Made by a program: the position numbers and the translations under genes. 64,000 bases of DNA from Desulforudis sp. Its GTDB lineage: Bacteria; Bacillota; Desulfotomaculia; Desulfotomaculales; Desulforudaceae. The stretch lies in assembly GCA_003604975.1 (NCBI GenBank), contig QZIR01000051.1, positions 26,019 to 90,018 on the forward strand, written 5' to 3'. Position 1 is the first letter of the stretch; the number at the start of each line of letters is the position of its first letter. Shown here piece after piece: positions 10,529 through 19,486 of the stretch. The notes below the pieces were generated by a model. That model saw nothing but the letters and a program-made list of their open reading frames with translations, was not told the origin of the DNA and did no database searches.

Positions 10529-11419
10529 TCAATACTCACGCGCGGCCACAAATTGCACGGCGTGGCGCAGAAAATCAGCTTCCCTTCCTAGTTCATCCAG
10601 GGCAGCCAAAGCATCCGAACAGGCCCGGTCAGCCTTTGCCCGGGCCTCGCCGATCCCGAAGAGCGTGGCGTAGGTAGACTTGCGGTTTCTGGCGTCGCTC
10701 CCGACCAGCTTGCCGATCTTGGCCTCATCCCCTGTTACGTCCAGAATGTCATCCGTGATCTGAAAGGCGAGGCCGAAATTCTCCGCGTACGTTGTAAGGC
10801 TGGCCAGCTGCTCCAGGCCGGCCCCGCTCAGGATCGCCCCCGCACGGACTCCCACCCGAAACAGGGCTCCTGTTTTGGCCCGGTGAATCCGTACGAGGTC
10901 CTCTTCGCTGACCGGCTTGCCCTCGGCCAGCAGATCCATTACCTGCCCGCCGATCAGACCGGAAGAACCGCATGCCTGGGTAACCTCCTCCACGACGGTG
11001 AGCAAGAGTACGGGGTCCGGGCCGGTTTCACGGCCTCCCAGGACGAGCAAATGTAAGGCATGCGTAAACAGGGCGTCCCCGGCCAGAATCGCGATGTCTT
11101 CACCGAAGACCTTGTGGTTGGTTGGTTTGCCACGGCGCAGGTCATCATTGTCCATAGCGGGCAGGTCATCGTGGATCAGCGAATAAGTGTGGATCAACTC
11201 GATGGCGCAAGCCGCCGGCAGGACGTGTTCGGGGTTCCCCCCCACCGCGTCTGCGGCAGCCAGCGTCAGGGCCGGGCGAATGCGCTTGCCGCCGGCAAAC
11301 ACGCTGTAACGCATGGCGGCGTGAATTACTTGCGGATCAGCATTCTCCGGGGGTAAATAGCGGTCCAGAGCGGCATCAATTGTTCTCGCTCTTTTCGCCA
11401 AGGCGTCCAGGAAATCCAT
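10529..11419 (-). CDS. ispA: Farnesyl diphosphate synthase (polyprenyl synthetase)
   Basis: This prenyltransferase condenses isopentenyl diphosphate onto dimethylallyl/geranyl diphosphate. The first aspartate-rich motif DDLPAMDNDD (about residues 84-93) has the two-residue insertion typical of bacterial farnesyl synthases, followed by RRGKPTNHK, and the second motif FQITDDILD is in the C-terminal half. I prefer the ATG at 11419 (N-terminus MDFLDALAKRA, family-like) over the GTG at 11434, which overlaps its own AGGGGAG site. Its start overlaps the xseB 3' end by 44 nt. It is the last gene before the OLE RNA. Confidence 0.95.
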   Translation of the reverse strand: MDFLDALAKRARTIDAALDRYLPPENADPQVIHAAMRYSVFAGGKRIRPALTLAAADAVGGNPEHVLPAACAIELIHTYSLIHDDLPAMDNDDLRRGKPTNHKVFGEDIAILAGDALFTHALHLLVLGGRETGPDPVLLLTVVEEVTQACGSSGLIGGQVMDLLAEGKPVSEEDLVRIHRAKTGALFRVGVRAGAILSGAGLEQLASLTTYAENFGLAFQITDDILDVTGDEAKIGKLVGSDARNRKSTYATLFGIGEARAKADRACSDALAALDELGREADFLRHAVQFVAAREY

Positions 11420-11648
11420 TATCCGGATCTTCACTCCCCTCTAATGAAGGACGTGCGGTCAATTCATTCACCGACAAGGTCTGAATACGCTGTTCGGCAT
11501 CTTCCAAAAGGCCGTGGCAACGCCTGGCCAACAAAACACCCTCGGCATACAAATCCAGCGCATCCTCCAGTGGGATGCGCCCGTCTTCCAGACGGCGCAC
11601 CACTTCTTCAAGCCGCTTTAACGACTCCTCAAAGGTTCGCTCACCCAT
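11376..11648 (-). CDS. xseB: Exodeoxyribonuclease VII small subunit
   Basis: XseB is the small subunit that coats the coiled-coil arm of the XseA nuclease. The ATG at 11648 has GGAGG 5 nt before it and yields 90 residues. The family pattern is visible at the N-terminus: FEESLKRLEEVVRRLEDGRI followed by PLEDALDLYAEGVLL and a Cys-containing LLEDAEQRIQ segment. The last ~20 residues are polar and not conserved. Two other folate genes (fchA, folD) separate it from xseA, an unusual but not unique arrangement. Confidence 0.93.
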   Translation of the reverse strand: MGERTFEESLKRLEEVVRRLEDGRIPLEDALDLYAEGVLLARRCHGLLEDAEQRIQTLSVNELTARPSLEGSEDPDNGFPGRLGEKSENN

Positions 11649-11671
11649 AAGCCCCTCCCGGTACACCAGCA

Positions 11672-12301
11672 TTAGCCCATTTTACGCGCAACAGTACGCA
11701 GGACCTCGGTACGCAATTCGGTCGCCTCTTTGACCATTGTATTCCGTTTAGTCAGACAACGCTGACGATAATCCTCATCGTCAACCAGCGGCAGGTTAAT
11801 GTCCACATTCAGCAGGGCGCCGGTCACGGCCGCTTCCGCCAGGCAGGCTGCCACACCGGCATCGCTGGCCGCATTCTTATTGCCAATCGTGACAATACGC
11901 CGAGCCAGGCCAAGGGTTTTGAGGGCCGCCTCGGCAATGGCCAGCGGCACTTCCGTAGCCTCGAGGGCACTACGGCTGATTTCCCGGGATCGCTCCGTAC
12001 GCTCAGCTTCCGTGCCTTTAGGCATTCGAAAGGCGTCCATCAACCCGGTAAAGGCCTCCATGTCCGCACCCGCCAAACGCCGGAACTCTTCGATCAAAAA
12101 GACCGCCAGGTCCCGGAGTTCAATGACTTCACTTTCGACGTCCCGGAACCGTTCCCGCCCGGTAGTCAGGTTTGCCACCATCGAGACCATGCTCGCCCCC
12201 AGGGCTCCGGCCAGGGCGGCCACACTCCCGCCTCCCGGAGTAGGCGCCGCGGAAGAGGCCTGTTTGAGGAACTCGTCAACGGACAGGCTAAAAGTCTTCA
12301 C
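11672..12301 (-). CDS. fchA: Methenyltetrahydrofolate cyclohydrolase / cyclodeaminase family
   Basis: The 209-residue protein belongs to the formimidoyltetrahydrofolate cyclodeaminase/FchA family. The diagnostic N-terminal stretch PTPGGGSVAALAGALGASM is present, as is the conserved VTIGNKNAASDAG region. In acetogens and related anaerobes FchA hydrolyses methenyl-THF next to FolD, and here the two genes overlap by 4 nt. That supports a role in C1-folate flow, perhaps the methyl branch of the Wood-Ljungdahl route. The exact choice between cyclodeaminase and cyclohydrolase cannot be made from sequence alone. Confidence 0.9.
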   Translation of the reverse strand: MKTFSLSVDEFLKQASSAAPTPGGGSVAALAGALGASMVSMVANLTTGRERFRDVESEVIELRDLAVFLIEEFRRLAGADMEAFTGLMDAFRMPKGTEAERTERSREISRSALEATEVPLAIAEAALKTLGLARRIVTIGNKNAASDAGVAACLAEAAVTGALLNVDINLPLVDDEDYRQRCLTKRNTMVKEATELRTEVLRTVARKMG

Positions 12302-13158
12302 CTTACCGCCTCCATTCTGCTCACTTGCTGCAGTTCTATGGCCTGTAGCAGGTTCTGCATGATAAAGGCCGTGGTCAGGCTACCCACACCCCCGGGAACC
12401 GGGGTGATGGCTGCAGCCACCCGCTCCACCGACTCAAAATCGACGTCCCCACAGATCCCCGACTCGGTGGGGTTAATTCCGGCATCGACCACAACCGCGC
12501 CCTCACGGACCATTGCTCCGGTGATCAACCCGGCACGGCCGGCAGCCGCAACCAGAATGTCAGCCTGACGGGTAAGACGGCCGATATCCCGGGTCCGTGT
12601 GTGACAGACCGTGACCGTGGCATTTTGTTGCAATAGTAGTGAAATGAGGGGTTTACCCACCGTTTCGCCACGCCCTACTACTACGGCATGCTTTCCCTCA
12701 ATTTCGATCCCGTTCAACCGCATTATTGCGATGCAGCTTTGCGGTGTCGCTGGATACAGCCCGACGGTGCCAGCCATGAGGTGACCGCGGTTGATCGGGT
12801 GCACTCCGTCAACGTCCTTTAAGGGAGACACACTTTCTAAAACCCTTGCCTTATCCAGATGGCGTGGGAGAGGAAGCTCAATCATGATTCCGTGTGTTTG
12901 GGGATCCTCGTTCAGACTGCGGATCAGCCCGACCAAGTCCTGCTCGGAGACATCACCAGGAAGCCGGTACAGTAAGAACTCAATGCCCAGGAGGCCGCAA
13001 ACCCTTTCCTTGGCCTGGGCATAGACCACAGAACTCTTGTCTCCCCCGACCAGGATGGCCGCTAGTTTCGGCGCCACCCCCCAGGCCCGCAAAGTGGCCA
13101 CATCGTTCTTAATTTCCTGCTTGATTTGGTCGGCAATTTCCTTACCTCTTAGAAGCAT
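12298..13158 (-). CDS. folD: Methylenetetrahydrofolate dehydrogenase / methenyl-THF cyclohydrolase
   Basis: FolD interconverts methylene-, methenyl- and formyl-tetrahydrofolate. The ATG at 13158 gives MLLRGKEIADQIKQEIKND and 286 residues, the usual length; it overlaps the xseA 3' end by 17 nt. Family motifs are visible: the VGGDKSSVVYAQAKE segment with the catalytic Lys, the GIMIELPLPRHLD block, DVDGVHPIN, and the NADP-binding GRGETVGKPLISLL and the C-terminal TPVPGGVG. With fchA it makes a two-gene C1-folate unit embedded in the xse/nus/isp operon. Confidence 0.96.
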   Translation of the reverse strand: MLLRGKEIADQIKQEIKNDVATLRAWGVAPKLAAILVGGDKSSVVYAQAKERVCGLLGIEFLLYRLPGDVSEQDLVGLIRSLNEDPQTHGIMIELPLPRHLDKARVLESVSPLKDVDGVHPINRGHLMAGTVGLYPATPQSCIAIMRLNGIEIEGKHAVVVGRGETVGKPLISLLLQQNATVTVCHTRTRDIGRLTRQADILVAAAGRAGLITGAMVREGAVVVDAGINPTESGICGDVDFESVERVAAAITPVPGGVGSLTTAFIMQNLLQAIELQQVSRMEAVR

Positions 13159-14380
13159 CGCCACCAGTACCAACCCCTGTCTCAATCTTTTCATCAACTG
13201 TGCAGAAAAATTGACCCCGAAACAGCTGAACCTGCACCCTATCGCCTAGGCCAACGTCAGACACGTCGAGAACGGCCCTGTCCCCGCCCGGCAGACGGCA
13301 AATACTGTAGCCCCGGGCCAGCGTATTGACCGGACTGACCGCATCCAGCCTTCCAATCAAAGTGGACAGGCGGGCTCCATCCCGGTTGAACACATTTCTC
13401 ATTGAATTTACCAATCGTTGTTCGAATCCGTCAACACTTTCTTTACGGCGTTGGCACAACCATTTTACTGGTTCAGCCAACCCCTTCCGGACCTGTAACC
13501 GCCGTAGTCTCTCCCAATCGGACTGCAGTTGCTCCTCGACGCCCCGGGTCAGTCTCAACCTCAGGATGGCCAGATGCCGCACCACGTCGGTCTGGTCGGG
13601 TACAACAAGCTCCGCTGCGGCGGAAGGCGTTGGTGCCCTGCGGTCGGCAACCAGGTCGGCAATGGTAACGTCCTTTTCGTGGCCGACCGCAGACACGACC
13701 GGAATGGTCGATGCCGCAATAGCTCGGGCGACTACTTCGGAATTGAAGGCCCAGAGTTCCTCCGGACTCCCTCCACCGCGTCCCGCGATAACCACGTCAG
13801 CTGCTCCGATTCGGCTAAGCTGCTGTAAGGCGACAGCGATCTGGCCAGGAGCGGTCTCACCCTGCACCGCCACCGGGACGATGACTACCTCGGCCATGGG
13901 CCAGCGCCGCCCCAGCACGGTCAGCATATCATTGACGGCCGCCCCCACCGGTGAAGTCACCAGGGCCACCCGGTTTGGAACAGGCGGTAATGCGCGCTTG
14001 CGCCGTGGGTCAAAAAGGCCTTCCCGTTCCAGCTTCTCTTTCAGCTGTTCCAGGGCCAGATAGAGCGCCCCCAGCCCCTCGGGCTCGACCTCCTCCGCAT
14101 ACAGCTGGTACTGGCCGTCCCGTTCGTACACCCCGACATAGCCGCGTACCACAGCGGCCGTCCCGTTCTCCAGCCTGAAGCCCAGTTTTGAAGCACGGGA
14201 GCGAAACATAACAACCCTCAAGGCCGCCTGATGATCCTTAAGACCAAAGTACAGGTGACCGGAGGGATGGTATTTCAGGTTGGTAATCTCCCCCTTGACC
14301 CAGACATTGGCGAGGAACGGATTACCCTCCAGCACTTCCCTGATGTACCGGTTCAATTCGCTGACGGTAACGATGCGCAT
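13142..14380 (-). CDS. xseA: Exodeoxyribonuclease VII large subunit
   Basis: XseA is the catalytic subunit of the single-strand exonuclease VII. The N-terminal OB fold is recognisable by VSELNRYIREVLEGNP and VWVKGEITNLKYHPSGHLYFGLKD (about residues 7-48), and the catalytic domain by VALVTSPVGAAVNDML, the GRGGGSPEELWAFN block and SAVGHEKDVTIADLVADRRAPTPSAAAEL. The central part after this is the long helical arm. The length of 412 is normal. It lies 50 nt downstream of nusB. Confidence 0.97.
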   Translation of the reverse strand: MRIVTVSELNRYIREVLEGNPFLANVWVKGEITNLKYHPSGHLYFGLKDHQAALRVVMFRSRASKLGFRLENGTAAVVRGYVGVYERDGQYQLYAEEVEPEGLGALYLALEQLKEKLEREGLFDPRRKRALPPVPNRVALVTSPVGAAVNDMLTVLGRRWPMAEVVIVPVAVQGETAPGQIAVALQQLSRIGAADVVIAGRGGGSPEELWAFNSEVVARAIAASTIPVVSAVGHEKDVTIADLVADRRAPTPSAAAELVVPDQTDVVRHLAILRLRLTRGVEEQLQSDWERLRRLQVRKGLAEPVKWLCQRRKESVDGFEQRLVNSMRNVFNRDGARLSTLIGRLDAVSPVNTLARGYSICRLPGGDRAVLDVSDVGLGDRVQVQLFRGQFFCTVDEKIETGVGTGGDASKR

Positions 14381-14430
14381 CTTCCATCTCCCAAGAAATA
14401 GAGCTGCCTCTTGCTGCCGGCAGCCCCATT

Positions 14431-14850
14431 CTACCCCGTCCCATCGGTATCCTTCACGTAGTTCCCGAGAATCCCGTTAATAAACCGGGGCGTGTTGTCC
14501 GTCCCGTACAGCTTGCCTAGTTCCACGACCTCGTTGATCGATACGTTAAAAGGGATGTCCGGCCGGTACTTGATCTCATAAAGACCCATGCGAATGAGGT
14601 TTCGGTCAATGACCGGCATCCGGTAGACCGACCAGTCCTTACTCAACCCGGCAGCCACCTCATCAAGTTCGACCAAATGGTCCAGAACACCCTTGGCCAG
14701 CTCACGCGCAAATTGGTACTGGGCTGGGTCCAGATTATGAAATTGGGTTGTGCCGTCAAAAGCCTGATCAAGGGTCTGCGCAGTGAGGTCAACCTGGAAC
14801 AGGACCTGCAGTGCCAAATCCCTGGCTTGTCTTCTGCTTACTTTGTTCAT
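14431..14850 (-). CDS. nusB: Transcription antitermination factor NusB
   Basis: NusB pairs with NusE/S10 on boxA RNA in rRNA antitermination. The 139-residue all-helical protein carries the family landmarks RRQARDLALQVLFQVDLT at the N-terminus, DKxx-like SVYRMPVIDRNLIRMGLYEI in the middle, and FNVSINEVVELGKLYGTDNTPRFINGILG at the end. Its ATG directly follows the stop codon of the DUF2273 gene. The order asp23-amaP-DUF2273-nusB is common in Firmicutes. Confidence 0.97.
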   Translation of the reverse strand: MNKVSRRQARDLALQVLFQVDLTAQTLDQAFDGTTQFHNLDPAQYQFARELAKGVLDHLVELDEVAAGLSKDWSVYRMPVIDRNLIRMGLYEIKYRPDIPFNVSINEVVELGKLYGTDNTPRFINGILGNYVKDTDGTG

Positions 14851-15066
14851 TTATTTATTGCCAAACAACCGATCCCATAATTTGCCCCAGTCGGTCTGGT
14901 CGTCTACTTTCTTACCGACGAAGTATCCGATACCGATGGTCAGCGCCACGAAAAGTGCTTTAAACAATCCGTAGGTGATGGCAAACCATCCAAAGACCAG
15001 CCCGAGTATAACTCCAAGTATCTTACCCCAATGTTGTTTCAGCAACTCCTGCCAATTGAACTCCAC
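14851..15066 (-). CDS. DUF2273 family small membrane protein
   Basis: This 71-residue protein has two closely spaced hydrophobic segments (about residues 15-30 and 33-50) and a charged C-terminus ending KLWDRLFGNK. Such DUF2273 proteins are found with Asp23 and AmaP and are thought to take part in the same membrane-associated envelope-stress assembly; the molecular role is not established. A GTG start follows a GGGGGTGA ribosome site, and it is adjacent to nusB without a gap. Confidence 0.88.
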   Translation of the reverse strand: MEFNWQELLKQHWGKILGVILGLVFGWFAITYGLFKALFVALTIGIGYFVGKKVDDQTDWGKLWDRLFGNK

Positions 15067-15079
15067 TTGCCATCACCCC

Positions 15080-15595
15080 CTATTCAACACGACCCTTGGT
15101 TGAGGCAATACTCTCTACCAGGATCTTGATCCGTTCCACGGTAATCCCGGTGACGTCCCGAACCGAATCCTGTACGGTCTGCTGGATCGCCTTCGACGTG
15201 TCCGGGATATTAATGTCCGGCGTCACAGCAGCCTTAATCTCGATCCCGATGACACCCCGGTCGGAGACAACCTTCGGCCTGACCTCCCTGATCCCGGGGA
15301 TCGGCGACACCACTTTCGTAATTAGGCTCTCAATCGCCGTTAAAGTAATCTTGACCTGTCCCAGGGCATTCTCATCTACCACGGCCTGTCGTTCGGGTTT
15401 CTTTTGACTGGTTGTCCAAAGCAACCGCAAGCTGACTAAAAGGAAAACGCCCAGTACCGCGCTGGCCACATCACGCGTTACCATGGCCAGCGGATCAGGC
15501 GCCAACAGACCGGTCAACACCAATAGCCCCAGGACCGCAGCAACCGAGATCGCAACAGTGTATATAGCCAGCAACATCCGGTCGAACGGCCCCAT
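15080..15595 (-). CDS. amaP: Alkaline shock response membrane anchor AmaP
   Basis: AmaP anchors Asp23 at the membrane. Two hydrophobic segments lie in the first ~65 residues (LLAIYTVAISVAAVLGLLVLT and the VASAVLGVFLLVSLRLLW region); the remaining soluble part resembles the Asp23 fold, ending in a helix VRDVTGITVERIKILVESI. It sits between asp23 and the DUF2273 gene with short spacers, matching the conserved cluster. Confidence 0.9.
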   Translation of the reverse strand: MGPFDRMLLAIYTVAISVAAVLGLLVLTGLLAPDPLAMVTRDVASAVLGVFLLVSLRLLWTTSQKKPERQAVVDENALGQVKITLTAIESLITKVVSPIPGIREVRPKVVSDRGVIGIEIKAAVTPDINIPDTSKAIQQTVQDSVRDVTGITVERIKILVESIASTKGRVE

Positions 15596-15619
15596 TCTCT
15601 TTTTCTCCTCCTCAGTCGA

Positions 15620-16030
15620 TTACCGCACGCGTGACGGGGTTTCCTCTTCCATTTCTTCTTCCTTTGAGAAAATGACTCCCTGCACGTGCACGTTCACTTC
15701 CACAACCACCAGTCCGGTCATCGTCTCGATGGCCCGCTTGACCGAACTCTGGATCTGGGCCGCGACATCCGGAATCCGTATCCCATATTCGACGATGACG
15801 TACAAATCTACGGCGGTTTCCTTCTCACCAACTTCCACCTTGACGCCCCGGCCCAGATTTTTGCGGCCGAGCTTTTCCGCAATCCCTCCGGCCAGTCCAC
15901 CACTCATTGCCGCCACGCCCGGAACTTCAGTGGCCGCAAGACCAGCCACGATAGCGACGACCTCGTTTGCGATCCGTACCGCCCCCAGTTCACCCTGCAA
16001 TTCAGAGGCTACCATAGTGTGAGTTGCCAT
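15620..16030 (-). CDS. asp23: Asp23/Gls24 family envelope stress protein
   Basis: The 136-residue protein has the family core: a helical VRIANEVVAIVAGLAATEVPGVAAM, a Gly-rich stretch, then the EVGEKETAVDLYVIVEYGIRIPDVAAQIQ strands and the terminal VNVHVQGVIF. These abundant cytoplasmic proteins attach to the membrane through AmaP and are linked to alkaline and cell-wall stress in staphylococci. The start is an ATG at 16030 preceded by GGAGGTGATC. The tail is Glu-rich. It is the first gene of the asp23-amaP-DUF2273-nusB unit after accC. Confidence 0.93.
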   Translation of the reverse strand: MATHTMVASELQGELGAVRIANEVVAIVAGLAATEVPGVAAMSGGLAGGIAEKLGRKNLGRGVKVEVGEKETAVDLYVIVEYGIRIPDVAAQIQSSVKRAIETMTGLVVVEVNVHVQGVIFSKEEEMEEETPSRVR

Positions 16031-16086
16031 AATCGATCACCTCCATCTTGATTCGCACCCTTAACAGTATATCCCATCTATAAAGC

Positions 16087-17451
16087 TTAACGCAAGTTGA
16101 ATTCCCCCTCGGCGGACATCCGCCTCTGGATGAAGTTGGTGTACACCTCACCCCGACGGAAGAAGGCGTTCGCCAGCACCCGCTGGTGAAACGGAATCGT
16201 CGTTGGCACACCTTCGATCACAAACTCCCCCAGTGCCCGCTGGGCCCTTTCAATCGCTTCATCCCGGGTCGGAGCCCAGACGATCAGCTTCGCCAACATG
16301 GAATCGTAATATGGGGTGATCACGCACCCCGGAAAGATGGCGCTGTCCACCCGCACACCCGGCCCCCCGGGCGGCAGATAATTGATCACCTGCCCCGGGT
16401 TTGGCAGAAAGTTGTGATACGGGTCTTCGGCGTTAATCCGGCACTCGATGGCCCAGCCCCGGATTACCACTTCGTCCTGGGTAAAGGACAACGGTTCGCC
16501 GGCGGCGATCCGGATCTGCTCCTTAACGAGGTCAACGCCCGTGACCATTTCCGTGACCGGATGCTCTACCTGAATCCGGGCGTTCATTTCAATGAAATAG
16601 AAATTTCGGTTGCGATCCAACAGGAACTCAACGGTTCCGGCATTCTGATAACCAACAGCGCTGGCCACCCGTACGGCGGCTTCACCCATCCGCTTGCGCA
16701 ACTCGGCGGACAGGGCCGGCGAGGGTGCCTCTTCTAACAGTTTCTGGTTGCGCCGCTGAATGGAACAATCCCGTTCCCCCAGATATACAAGGTTACCGTA
16801 TTTATCCCCCAAAACCTGAATCTCAATGTGCCGCGGCTCCTCCACGTATTTCTCAAGGTAGACGTCCGGGTTCCCGAAGGCGGCCCTGGCCTCGCTCCGA
16901 GCCGTTTGGATCGCCTGGATCAGGTCCGCCTTGCTGTGAGCGAGGCGCATCCCCCGGCCTCCGCCGCCGGCCGAGGCCTTGATTAACACCGGGTAGCCGA
17001 TCTCCTCAGCCAGAGCCACAACCTCGTCCGGATCCTGAACGACCCCCTCGGAACCCGGTACCACCGGCACCCCGGCTTCAATTACCACATTGCGGGCCAC
17101 GGCCTTGGCGCCCATCTTCTCCAGAGCCGACAAGGGTGGGCCGATAAAGACGATCCCGCAGCTCTCGCACACTTCGGCGAACCCGGCATTCTCGGAAAGG
17201 AAACCATAGCCGGGATGTACGGCGTCGGCGCCGGAAATCTCAGCCACGCTGACAATCGACTGGATGTTGAGGTAGCTCTTGCCGGGACTGGCCGGCCCAA
17301 TACAGAAAGCCTCATCGGCAAGCCGAACGGGAAGGCTGTCCCGGTCCGGTTCAGAGTAAACCACTACGGATTGGATGCCCATTTCCCGGCATGCCCTGAT
17401 AATGCGGAGGGCGATTTCCCCCCTGTTGGCAACCAGTATCTTTTTAAACAA
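16087..17451 (-). CDS. accC: Biotin carboxylase subunit (acetyl-CoA or pyruvate carboxylase)
   Basis: This ATP-grasp enzyme carboxylates biotin on its carrier protein. The 454 residues include the N-terminal [21 protein letters not shown], the glycine-rich ATP loop [14 protein letters not shown], the [17 protein letters not shown] segment, the catalytic [20 protein letters not shown] and [16 protein letters not shown]. It starts with TTG, 18 nt after the fused carboxyltransferase/biotin-carrier gene. That neighbour is of the oxaloacetate decarboxylase/pyruvate carboxylase type, so this subunit more probably serves a two-subunit pyruvate carboxylase, though a shared role with acetyl-CoA carboxylase is possible. 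Confidence 0.93.
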   Translation of the reverse strand: MFKKILVANRGEIALRIIRACREMGIQSVVVYSEPDRDSLPVRLADEAFCIGPASPGKSYLNIQSIVSVAEISGADAVHPGYGFLSENAGFAEVCESCGIVFIGPPLSALEKMGAKAVARNVVIEAGVPVVPGSEGVVQDPDEVVALAEEIGYPVLIKASAGGGGRGMRLAHSKADLIQAIQTARSEARAAFGNPDVYLEKYVEEPRHIEIQVLGDKYGNLVYLGERDCSIQRRNQKLLEEAPSPALSAELRKRMGEAAVRVASAVGYQNAGTVEFLLDRNRNFYFIEMNARIQVEHPVTEMVTGVDLVKEQIRIAAGEPLSFTQDEVVIRGWAIECRINAEDPYHNFLPNPGQVINYLPPGGPGVRVDSAIFPGCVITPYYDSMLAKLIVWAPTRDEAIERAQRALGEFVIEGVPTTIPFHQRVLANAFFRRGEVYTNFIQRRMSAEGEFNLR

Positions 17452-17469
17452 ATTTCGTTCCCCCGGGTC

Positions 17470-19344
17470 CTAAATCTTTTTCTTGGAAATTACGAAAAGG
17501 GGCTGACCATATTCCACTGGATGACCGTTCTCGACCAGGATCGCGGTGACCACGCCAGCGGTGTCGGCCTCGATCTCATTCATCAGTTTCATAGCCTCGA
17601 TGATACAGAGGGCCTGACCGACCTGTACCGTGTCACCTACTTCGACGTACGACTGCGCGTCGGGAGAGGGGGAGCGGTAGAAAGTGCCCACCATTGGCGC
17701 CACCACGGTCGTACTGTCTTCTTCTGCGACCGGTACAGATTCGGGCACGGCAGTTGTCTCTACCACAGCCGTATTGGCGCGGGGCGGGACCTCCGCCGGT
17801 TGGGACAGGGCGTCCACGCTGTCCTTACCTTTCTTGATGGTGATCCGGATTCCCTGGCTTTCCATAGAGAATTCCGAAACATCAGTCTGATCAAGAAGCT
17901 TAATTAACTCTCTGATTTCTTCAAGATTCATGCTGTCTTCTGCCTCCTTGGTTGGCTTACCCGGTCCGGACCCCAGCCGGGTCGCCTTTCCGACCGTTTC
18001 CGGTCTTCCGGAACCGGCCAACCGCGATTCAAAGAACTTCCGCGACACCTGAGGGAACAGGGCATACGAAAGAATGTCATCCTCGTTGGTAGTAACGGTA
18101 CTGATCTCTTCCCTCATTTTTGCCAATCGGGGCGGCAATAAGTCTGCCGGACGCTCCGAGATGGGCTCCTTATCCCCCAGAACCTTCTGCATTATCGCCG
18201 GATCCATATCCGCCGGCGCCTTACCATAGTACCCCAACAGGTAGTTCTTCACTTCACCGGGCACCAACTTGTAGCGTTCACCAGCCAGTACGTTCAGGAC
18301 GGCCTGGGTACCGACGATCTGACTGGTCGGGGTTACCAGCGGAGGATACCCCAGCTCTGCCCTCACCCGTGGGATCTCCGCCAACACCTCTTCTAACCGG
18401 TGCAAGGCCTTCTGTTCCTCCAACTGGGAGACCAGGTTGGAGATCATACCACCCGGCACCTGATGATCGAACACCCGCATATCGTGGAGCCGAGTAACCC
18501 CACGTTCTTGTCCCTTTTTCTTACGGAGGTCATCAAAATACTCGGCAATCTCAAATAGTGCCTTCAGGTTCAGGGCGGGATCGTACTCGGTCTCTTCCAG
18601 AACTCTGGCCACCGTTTCCACCGGAGGCTGCGAGGCGCCGAAAGCAAGCGGCATAGACGCGGTGTCGACAACATCAACCCCTGCCTCGGCGGCCTTCAGA
18701 TAGGCTCCAACCGCCATACCGCCGATGTAGTGGCAGTGCAGCTGCACGGGGATAGCGAGCCTGGACTTGAGCAGCTTAACCAGTTCATAGGCCCGGTGTG
18801 GGGTAAGCAGACCCGCCATGTCCTTGACGCAGATCGAGTCCGCTCCCAGATCGGCCAGACGGAGGGCTGTCTTCAGGTAATGCTCGGTCGTATGTACCGG
18901 GCTAACGGTATATACTACGGTAGCCTGGACCAAACCTCCTGCTTTTTTGGTAAATTTCATTGCCGGTTCCACATTCCGGATGTCATTCAAGGCGTCAAAG
19001 ATCCGGATGATGTCTATCCCGTTCTCTACGGCACGCTGCACAAAGGCCTCTACGACGTCGTCTGGGTAGTGGCTGTACCCGACCAAAGACTGGCCCCGCA
19101 ATAGCATTTGGAGAGGGGTTTTCGGAGCGTACCGTTTAATCAAACGCAGGCGCTCCCAGGGGTCTTCCCCCAGGTAGCGCAAGCAGACGTCAAAGGTAGC
19201 GCCTCCCCAGACCTCTAGCGAATGATAGCCGACCGCATCGATCCTCTCGAGTACTGGCAGCATATCCTCGATCTCCATACGCGTCGCCCAAAGACTCTGA
19301 TGTGCATCCCGCAAGGTAGTATCCGTAATTCCGATCCGGCCCAA
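17470..19344 (-). CDS. pycB: Pyruvate carboxylase/oxaloacetate decarboxylase carboxyltransferase fused to AccB-type biotin carrier
   Basis: Residues 1 to about 460 form a PYC/OadA carboxyltransferase: [18 protein letters not shown], the [15 protein letters not shown] strand, the metal-binding [13 protein letters not shown] and the VPGGMISNL block. From about Met472 the protein is a whole Acc[19 protein letters not shown], an acidic/Pro-rich linker, then the biotinyl domain with EAMKLMNE, where the Lys is biotinylated. The TTG start follows GGAGGGG. Together with accC it should make oxaloacetate from pyruvate. The AccB-specific N-terminal segment suggests fusion of two neighbouring genes rather than an ordinary OadA tail. 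Confidence 0.93.
   Translation of the reverse strand: MGRIGITDTTLRDAHQSLWATRMEIEDMLPVLERIDAVGYHSLEVWGGATFDVCLRYLGEDPWERLRLIKRYAPKTPLQMLLRGQSLVGYSHYPDDVVEAFVQRAVENGIDIIRIFDALNDIRNVEPAMKFTKKAGGLVQATVVYTVSPVHTTEHYLKTALRLADLGADSICVKDMAGLLTPHRAYELVKLLKSRLAIPVQLHCHYIGGMAVGAYLKAAEAGVDVVDTASMPLAFGASQPPVETVARVLEETEYDPALNLKALFEIAEYFDDLRKKKGQERGVTRLHDMRVFDHQVPGGMISNLVSQLEEQKALHRLEEVLAEIPRVRAELGYPPLVTPTSQIVGTQAVLNVLAGERYKLVPGEVKNYLLGYYGKAPADMDPAIMQKVLGDKEPISERPADLLPPRLAKMREEISTVTTNEDDILSYALFPQVSRKFFESRLAGSGRPETVGKATRLGSGPGKPTKEAEDSMNLEEIRELIKLLDQTDVSEFSMESQGIRITIKKGKDSVDALSQPAEVPPRANTAVVETTAVPESVPVAEEDSTTVVAPMVGTFYRSPSPDAQSYVEVGDTVQVGQALCIIEAMKLMNEIEADTAGVVTAILVENGHPVEYGQPLFVISKKKI
17929..17949 (-). promoter_or_regulatory. 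Internal ribosome site and possible second start for AccB
   Basis: Inside the fused gene a perfect AAGGAGG (17943-17949) stands 11 nt before the in-frame ATG at 17931, whose product would be a free 153-residue AccB-like biotin carrier (17470-17931). It may be a fossil of the former accB start or a working internal start. Confidence 0.5.
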
Positions 19345-19365
19345 AACAACCCCTCCAAAAGTACA

Positions 19366-19394
19366 GTTGGGTTGTCAAAAACTAACAACCCAAC
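19366..19394 (-). promoter_or_regulatory. Perfect 10-bp palindrome upstream of pycB
   Basis: GTTGGGTTGT at 19366-19375 is exactly repeated in inverted form at 19385-19394 around a 9-nt centre. It lies between the proposed -10 box and the ribosome site of the carboxyltransferase gene. No T-run follows on either strand, so it is not an ordinary terminator; an operator or a 5' mRNA hairpin is more likely. Confidence 0.5.
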
Positions 19395-19414
19395 GCGAAT
19401 AACCGCTGTTTATT

Positions 19415-19443
19415 ATTATATAGGGAGACAAAACCTTTGGGAA
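19415..19443 (-). promoter_or_regulatory. Probable promoter for the pycB-accC operon
   Basis: On the minus strand a consensus TATAAT (19415-19420) lies 17 nt after a weak -35 TTCCCA (19438-19443). Transcription would start about 15 nt before the palindrome at 19366-19394. It separates this operon from spoIIIAH, which ends at 19487. Confidence 0.45.
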
Positions 19444-19486
19444 TAGAGGCCTTCAAAGTATACAATACACTTGGTGACGAGATCGC

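Noticed and set aside
19366..19394. Palindrome before pycB as a terminator of spoIIIAH
   Set aside because: No T-run follows it on the minus strand, and a TATAAT promoter lies upstream of it.
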